From: DASQPR01 sp035713725
Lineage (GTDB): Bacteria > Actinomycetota > Actinomycetes > Mycobacteriales > Micromonosporaceae
Assembly (NCBI GenBank): GCA_035713725.1
Contig: DASTMZ010000023.1
Span: 1-27,342 of the forward strand
Reading direction: 5' to 3'
DNA: 27,342 nt
Below are positions 23,765 to 27,342 of this stretch, in pieces. The translations under genes were made by a program, and so were the position numbers. The number at the start of each line of letters is the position of its first letter. Within the stretch, counting starts at the first letter, position 1. The notes beneath the pieces were generated by a model, which saw only the letters and a program-made list of their open reading frames with translations, ran no database searches and had not been told where the DNA came from.

Positions 23765-25843
23765 ATGGCACGGATCGAATTCGTCCCGGACATCCATCGG
23801 GACGGTGCCTGCGGCACGTGGAGCGCGATCGTCCTCGGCGACGGCGGCGTGTGCGCGGCCATGCGACTGCCCGTCGATCCGGCCGACCAACCGACCGTGG
23901 AGCGCGTGCTGGCTTCGATCCGCGCGGTCATGGCGGCTCGCGTGTCTGGCGTCGCTCCGATCGCCGACGTCGCCGTCGGTGGCGACCAGGTGTGGACGTT
24001 CGTCGGCATCGCGCCCGGACCGAGCGTGGCCGAAATCATCAACGACGCGATCCTCACGCCGACCGATGCGGCACACATCGCCTTGGACTCCGGCCGTGCG
24101 CTTGCCGGTCTGCACGGTCACGGGCTCGTGCACGGCGCCTTCAGCCTGCGCACTGTCGTCGTGTCGCGGACCGGTGTGGTACGCGTGACCGAGGCCGGCC
24201 TCGCACCGGCACTCGCGACAACTGAGCCGGCCAACCTCAACGGCAACGGCGGAGGCGCACCATTCAACGGCTTCGGCGCCAGCGCCACCGCTCGGTTCGG
24301 CGGCCGCGCCGCAACCGTGTCGGGTGCCACGAGCGCGGTCCGGGCCGATGTCGAGGGTTGGGCCGCGACCGTCCGGCTGCTCGCCGGTCACGTCCGTCGC
24401 CTGCGGTTCCTGTCGCAGGCCGTCGCGCTCGAGGCCAGCGCCGATGTGGCGCAAGCCGACGGTCTGGTGCCGGCGCTCGTCGACCTCGAGGAGGCCGCGC
24501 ACACGTTCCACGGCTACCCGAACCGAGTCGGGCTGCATGACGTGATGCGGCGCTACCGGCTCGCCGACGATCCGGATCCAGACGCCGTGTTGCGCGCCAT
24601 CGATGCGCTGTTCGAGGCGGATCCGGCGGTTCAGGCGTACCCGGACGCGTTCGACGGACAGCGGCCCACCGTACGGGTGCCCGGCACTCGCGTGGCCGAT
24701 GCGACGGCAGCGTTCGCCCCGGATGTCGACGCGAGCGCCGACTCGGAAACGGCCGTCGATCACCACGTTGAGGACGCACCGGGTGCCGCCTCACCGGACC
24801 ACGTGGCGGCAGCTGGCGCCGAGACTCCCGCCGCCGCACCGGCGGACGTCGAGGTCGTGGACGCCGAGGTCGTGGATGCCGAGGTGGTGGATGTCGAGGT
24901 CGTGGACGCCGAGATGACGGACGTGGCGTCCGACGAGGGCACGCGGGAACTCGCACGGGTCGATCCGGTCGCTGCGTCGGCCGGCAATGCGAAGTCAAAG
25001 CGCGGTCGCGTCACCGGGGGGCGGCCGGCGGCTGCCGAGGCCGCGATCGCCGAGGCCGCGATCGCCGAGACGTCCGCGGCGGTCGACGTCGCCGAGGCGG
25101 GTACGGAGACGATCGGCGCCGTAACAGCCGTCGCAGTGGACACCGACCTGCCCCAGACCGATGGTCCGCGGACACCGGTGCCGCGCGGGCCACGCAAGAC
25201 ATCGGTCATCCCGCCGCGCCGTCCGGCCAGCGGGTCGGACGACACGCCGCCGCCGCCAACGGGGCTGTGGAAGCCGAAGGTACCCACGCAGTCCTCGCCG
25301 TCGTTGCGGCCGGCACGGTTGGACGACTCGTCGCCCGACCTCGTGCCCGACATGCGCTATGGCCGCGGCGTACCGGCATCCAACACACGACGGCCGGTGC
25401 CCGCGCGACTCGGCCGACCGGCCTGGTGGCCGCGGCTCGCGGTGAACATCGCGCTCGCGTTGGCAATCGTGCTCGGCGTCACTGGTTACGCAGTGTGGCG
25501 ACTCGATCGCCCGTTGCGCATCACCACAGTGACCCTGACCGTCGAGAAGCACTTCGCGACGGCGTGCCAACTCGAGGCGGACGTGATCGGAACGGTCATC
25601 ACCAGCGGCGGGCCGGGGACGTTCAAATACCAATGGCTACGAAGCGACGGTACGACGACCGGGGTGTATTCGGCACACGTCGCCGACGCGTCGCGGCCAA
25701 CCGAAGTGCACTTGGAGTGGACGTTCAGCGGGTCAGGCACGGAGCCTGCCGAGGTCGCGCTGATCGTGCTCGAACCTCAGCGACGTGAGGCGAGCACATC
25801 CTTCGAGTACATTTGCGGCGCTAACAGCGGATCGGACCAGTAA
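23765..25843 (+). CDS. Membrane-anchored pseudokinase with Ig-like ectodomain
   Basis: 692 aa. Residues 1-300 follow the Ser/Thr kinase fold, but the key residues are gone. There is no glycine loop. The VAVK lysine is Arg34 (AAMRL). HRDLKPxN reads HGAFSLRT (123-130) and DFG reads EAG (143-145) in RTGVVRVTEAGLAPAL. A long linker (about 330-550) contains acidic EVVDA repeats (about 360-386), an Ala-rich AEAAI repeat and a Pro-rich stretch. One transmembrane helix (about 558-578) follows. A C-terminal extracellular beta domain of about 110 aa has two cysteines (601 and 684) and an Ig-like FKYQWLRSDG strand. ATG 23765 is chosen because the upstream extension is Arg-rich noise. The stop is 8 bases before the next kinase gene's start, so a shared operon is very likely. 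Confidence 0.85.
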   Translation: MARIEFVPDIHRDGACGTWSAIVLGDGGVCAAMRLPVDPADQPTVERVLASIRAVMAARVSGVAPIADVAVGGDQVWTFVGIAPGPSVAEIINDAILTPTDAAHIALDSGRALAGLHGHGLVHGAFSLRTVVVSRTGVVRVTEAGLAPALATTEPANLNGNGGGAPFNGFGASATARFGGRAATVSGATSAVRADVEGWAATVRLLAGHVRRLRFLSQAVALEASADVAQADGLVPALVDLEEAAHTFHGYPNRVGLHDVMRRYRLADDPDPDAVLRAIDALFEADPAVQAYPDAFDGQRPTVRVPGTRVADATAAFAPDVDASADSETAVDHHVEDAPGAASPDHVAAAGAETPAAAPADVEVVDAEVVDAEVVDVEVVDAEMTDVASDEGTRELARVDPVAASAGNAKSKRGRVTGGRPAAAEAAIAEAAIAETSAAVDVAEAGTETIGAVTAVAVDTDLPQTDGPRTPVPRGPRKTSVIPPRRPASGSDDTPPPPTGLWKPKVPTQSSPSLRPARLDDSSPDLVPDMRYGRGVPASNTRRPVPARLGRPAWWPRLAVNIALALAIVLGVTGYAVWRLDRPLRITTVTLTVEKHFATACQLEADVIGTVITSGGPGTFKYQWLRSDGTTTGVYSAHVADASRPTEVHLEWTFSGSGTEPAEVALIVLEPQRREASTSFEYICGANSGSDQ
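24844..24924 (+). repeat. 15-bp tandem repeat encoding acidic EVVDA pentapeptides
   Basis: Five 15-bp units (from 24844, 24859, 24874, 24889 and 24904) encode EVVDA-like pentapeptides in the pseudokinase linker. A separate pair of 15-bp units at 25034-25063 encodes AEAAI twice. Both are in frame and keep the reading frame whatever the copy number. Confidence 0.88.
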
Positions 25844-25851
25844 GGAATCGG

Positions 25852-27342
25852 ATGACCTGGCGGCTACCGGACTATACGGAGATTGGACGACTCGGCAGCG
25901 GTGCGACCGGCACCGTGGTCAGCGCCAAGCACGACCCGACCGGGACGTTCGTCGCGATCAAGTTCCTGTCCGCCGGCCGCCGTGGCCGATCTGTGCCATC
26001 CGACTGGTTCCGCGGCCAGGTCAAGCTGCTCACCGAGATCGACAACACCAACGTCGCCAGGCTGTACGAATACGTCGAGGGCCCGAAGGGCGGCGCACTG
26101 GTCAGCGAGCTCGTCGACGGCGTCTCGCTGAGCGAGATCATCGCGCGGGGCGTTATCGAGCCGCTGGCCTCGCTCGCGGTCCTTCGCGGATCGCTTCGTG
26201 GCCTGGCCGCCGCGCACGGCAAGGGTGTCCTGCACCGCGACTTCCGGCCGGCCAACGTCCAGGTCACGCTCGCCGGGTCGCCGAAGATCGTCGACTTCGG
26301 CGTGGTGCCTCCGGTGGAGAGCATGCACCCGGGTGCCGGTACCCCGCTCTACCAAGCGCCGGAACTGTGGGACCGCAGCCCAGCCGGCACGCGCAGTGAC
26401 GTCTACGCCGTGGCGGCCACGTTCTTCGAATGCTTGACCGGCCACCCGCCGTTCCCGCCGGCCGGGACGATGGCCGAGATGCGGGCCGCACACGAGCACG
26501 GCGACATCCCGCTGGACGAGGTGCCTGAGCAGATCCGCGATCTCGTGGCCCGCGGTCTGGCAAAGGATCCCGCCGAGCGCCCGGTGGACGCGGCGGCATA
26601 CCTGGCCTCGATGGAGCAGGTTGCCGCCCAGCGCTTTGGTTCGGACTGGTTGCGGGCCGGCGAGGCCGCGCTCGCCCGGCGGATCAGCGCCATCGTGCCG
26701 CTGCAGCCTCGGCCGGCCGAGGTCAAGCAGTCACGCACTGCGTCCGCGGTAGGCAGTGCGCTGGCAACCCGGTTGCTCGTCGGCGCCGCGCTGGTCGTCG
26801 CGATAATCGTCGGCATCAGTGCGGGCCTCAGCGCCGGTGGAAAGTCCGTGAACACCGCATCGGACCAGCCGGAGTTCGCCGTCGTGCTGCCGAACGGTAC
26901 GACGACCGGCGGCGCATCCACCACGCCAACCGGCATCCCCACCCTGCTCATCATTCCGACGCCGGGTGTCACGCTCACCGCGCCACCCGCGCGGACGACG
27001 GCTCCGGGCGGGCACGGTACGCCAGTCCCGATCCAGCCGCCGCCGACGCACACCACGCATCCGACCGGGAGTCCAACGGGCGGGACCACGGGCGGGCCGA
27101 CGACCACACCGCCGACCACACCGACCACGCCGCCGACCGACACCACCACGCCGCCACCGCAGGTGCCCGTGGTGCAAAGCGCCACACTGACGTCGTTCAG
27201 CAGCGACGGCACGACGATCAACTTCTCGATCTCGGTGACGGCAAGCGCGGGCGTGGGAACCGTTCCGATCACGGTGTTCATCTCCGAAAATGGTGGCGCA
27301 GCGTTCTTCAACGGCGTCTACCAGGTGTCGGCCGGCACAACG
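25852..27342 (+). CDS. Membrane Ser/Thr protein kinase, 3' end outside window
   Basis: The first 497 codons of a kinase that continues past the window. G-loop LGSGATGTV (14-22), Lys37 in VAIK, HRDFRPANV (128-136, Asp130), DFG (148-150), GTPLYQAPE (163-171) and the APE-downstream SDVYAVAAT are present, so catalysis is likely. Oddities are an alpha-C glutamate apparently replaced by Gln56 (WFRGQVKLL), Arg for Lys in the catalytic loop, and a very short activation loop with few phosphorylatable residues. A transmembrane helix (about 306-328) leads into a Thr/Pro/Gly-rich stalk (about 345-445) and the start of an Ig-like beta domain. ATG 25852 follows AGGA by 5 bases. It directly follows the pseudokinase gene and probably partners with it. 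Confidence 0.9.
   Translation, partial: MTWRLPDYTEIGRLGSGATGTVVSAKHDPTGTFVAIKFLSAGRRGRSVPSDWFRGQVKLLTEIDNTNVARLYEYVEGPKGGALVSELVDGVSLSEIIARGVIEPLASLAVLRGSLRGLAAAHGKGVLHRDFRPANVQVTLAGSPKIVDFGVVPPVESMHPGAGTPLYQAPELWDRSPAGTRSDVYAVAATFFECLTGHPPFPPAGTMAEMRAAHEHGDIPLDEVPEQIRDLVARGLAKDPAERPVDAAAYLASMEQVAAQRFGSDWLRAGEAALARRISAIVPLQPRPAEVKQSRTASAVGSALATRLLVGAALVVAIIVGISAGLSAGGKSVNTASDQPEFAVVLPNGTTTGGASTTPTGIPTLLIIPTPGVTLTAPPARTTAPGGHGTPVPIQPPPTHTTHPTGSPTGGTTGGPTTTPPTTPTTPPTDTTTPPPQVPVVQSATLTSFSSDGTTINFSISVTASAGVGTVPITVFISENGGAAFFNGVYQVSAGTT

Overview
This is a chromosomal window from a high-GC actinobacterium. The GC-rich third codon positions, several apparently leaderless genes, membrane-bound Ser/Thr kinases with extracellular domains, an archaeal-type glycogen debranching enzyme and a SigE-like sigma factor all fit that group. 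I cannot name the genus. No tRNA, rRNA, insertion sequence, integrase or CRISPR array is visible. The layout looks like core or near-core chromosome rather than an island.

Positions 1-4256 (minus strand) hold part of a Tad/Flp-like (type IV pilus-related) gene set. In transcription order it has an A24 prepilin peptidase, a lipoprotein, a secreted protein with a PKD-like segment, a membrane-anchored SAF-domain (CpaB-like) protein, a ParA/MinD-like ATPase with an altered P-loop, and the first 23 codons of a further gene that runs off the window. The last four are packed with overlaps or gaps of a few bases.

Positions 4425-6903 are regulatory. A SigE-family sigma factor runs tail-to-tail into a compact AAA-LuxR regulator, with interlocking stop codons. 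A soluble PP2C phosphatase is divergent from the regulator. A long imperfect hairpin separates the phosphatase from the convergent citrate synthase gene (6989-8272). Next come a membrane protein resembling a decayed histidine kinase (8464-9309) and an MgtC/SapB protein (9337-10032).

Positions 9337-16176 look metabolic. An FMN-dependent alpha-hydroxyacid oxidase/lactate monooxygenase and a large GH63-like glucosidase are read leftward towards MgtC. A glycogen-debranching-type glucosidase is divergent from them. A receptor-type Ser/Thr kinase with a duplicated Cys-rich septum-formation-like ectodomain follows (16264-18612).

Positions 18622-22258 are a complete zinc/manganese ABC uptake operon in the order binding lipoprotein, ATPase, permease, permease. 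The ATPase has a His-rich tail. A FUR-family-like box lies inside a well-formed promoter that places the transcription start on the GTG start codon. To the right are an orphan ribbon-helix-helix protein, a 16-bp tandem repeat, a small cupin, a 575-bp stretch without a credible gene that carries direct and inverted repeats, and a tandem pair of membrane proteins. The first of the pair is a pseudokinase that has lost its catalytic residues. The second is an apparently active kinase, cut by the window end. This pseudokinase/kinase pair and the Tad-like set are the best candidates for under-described biology here.
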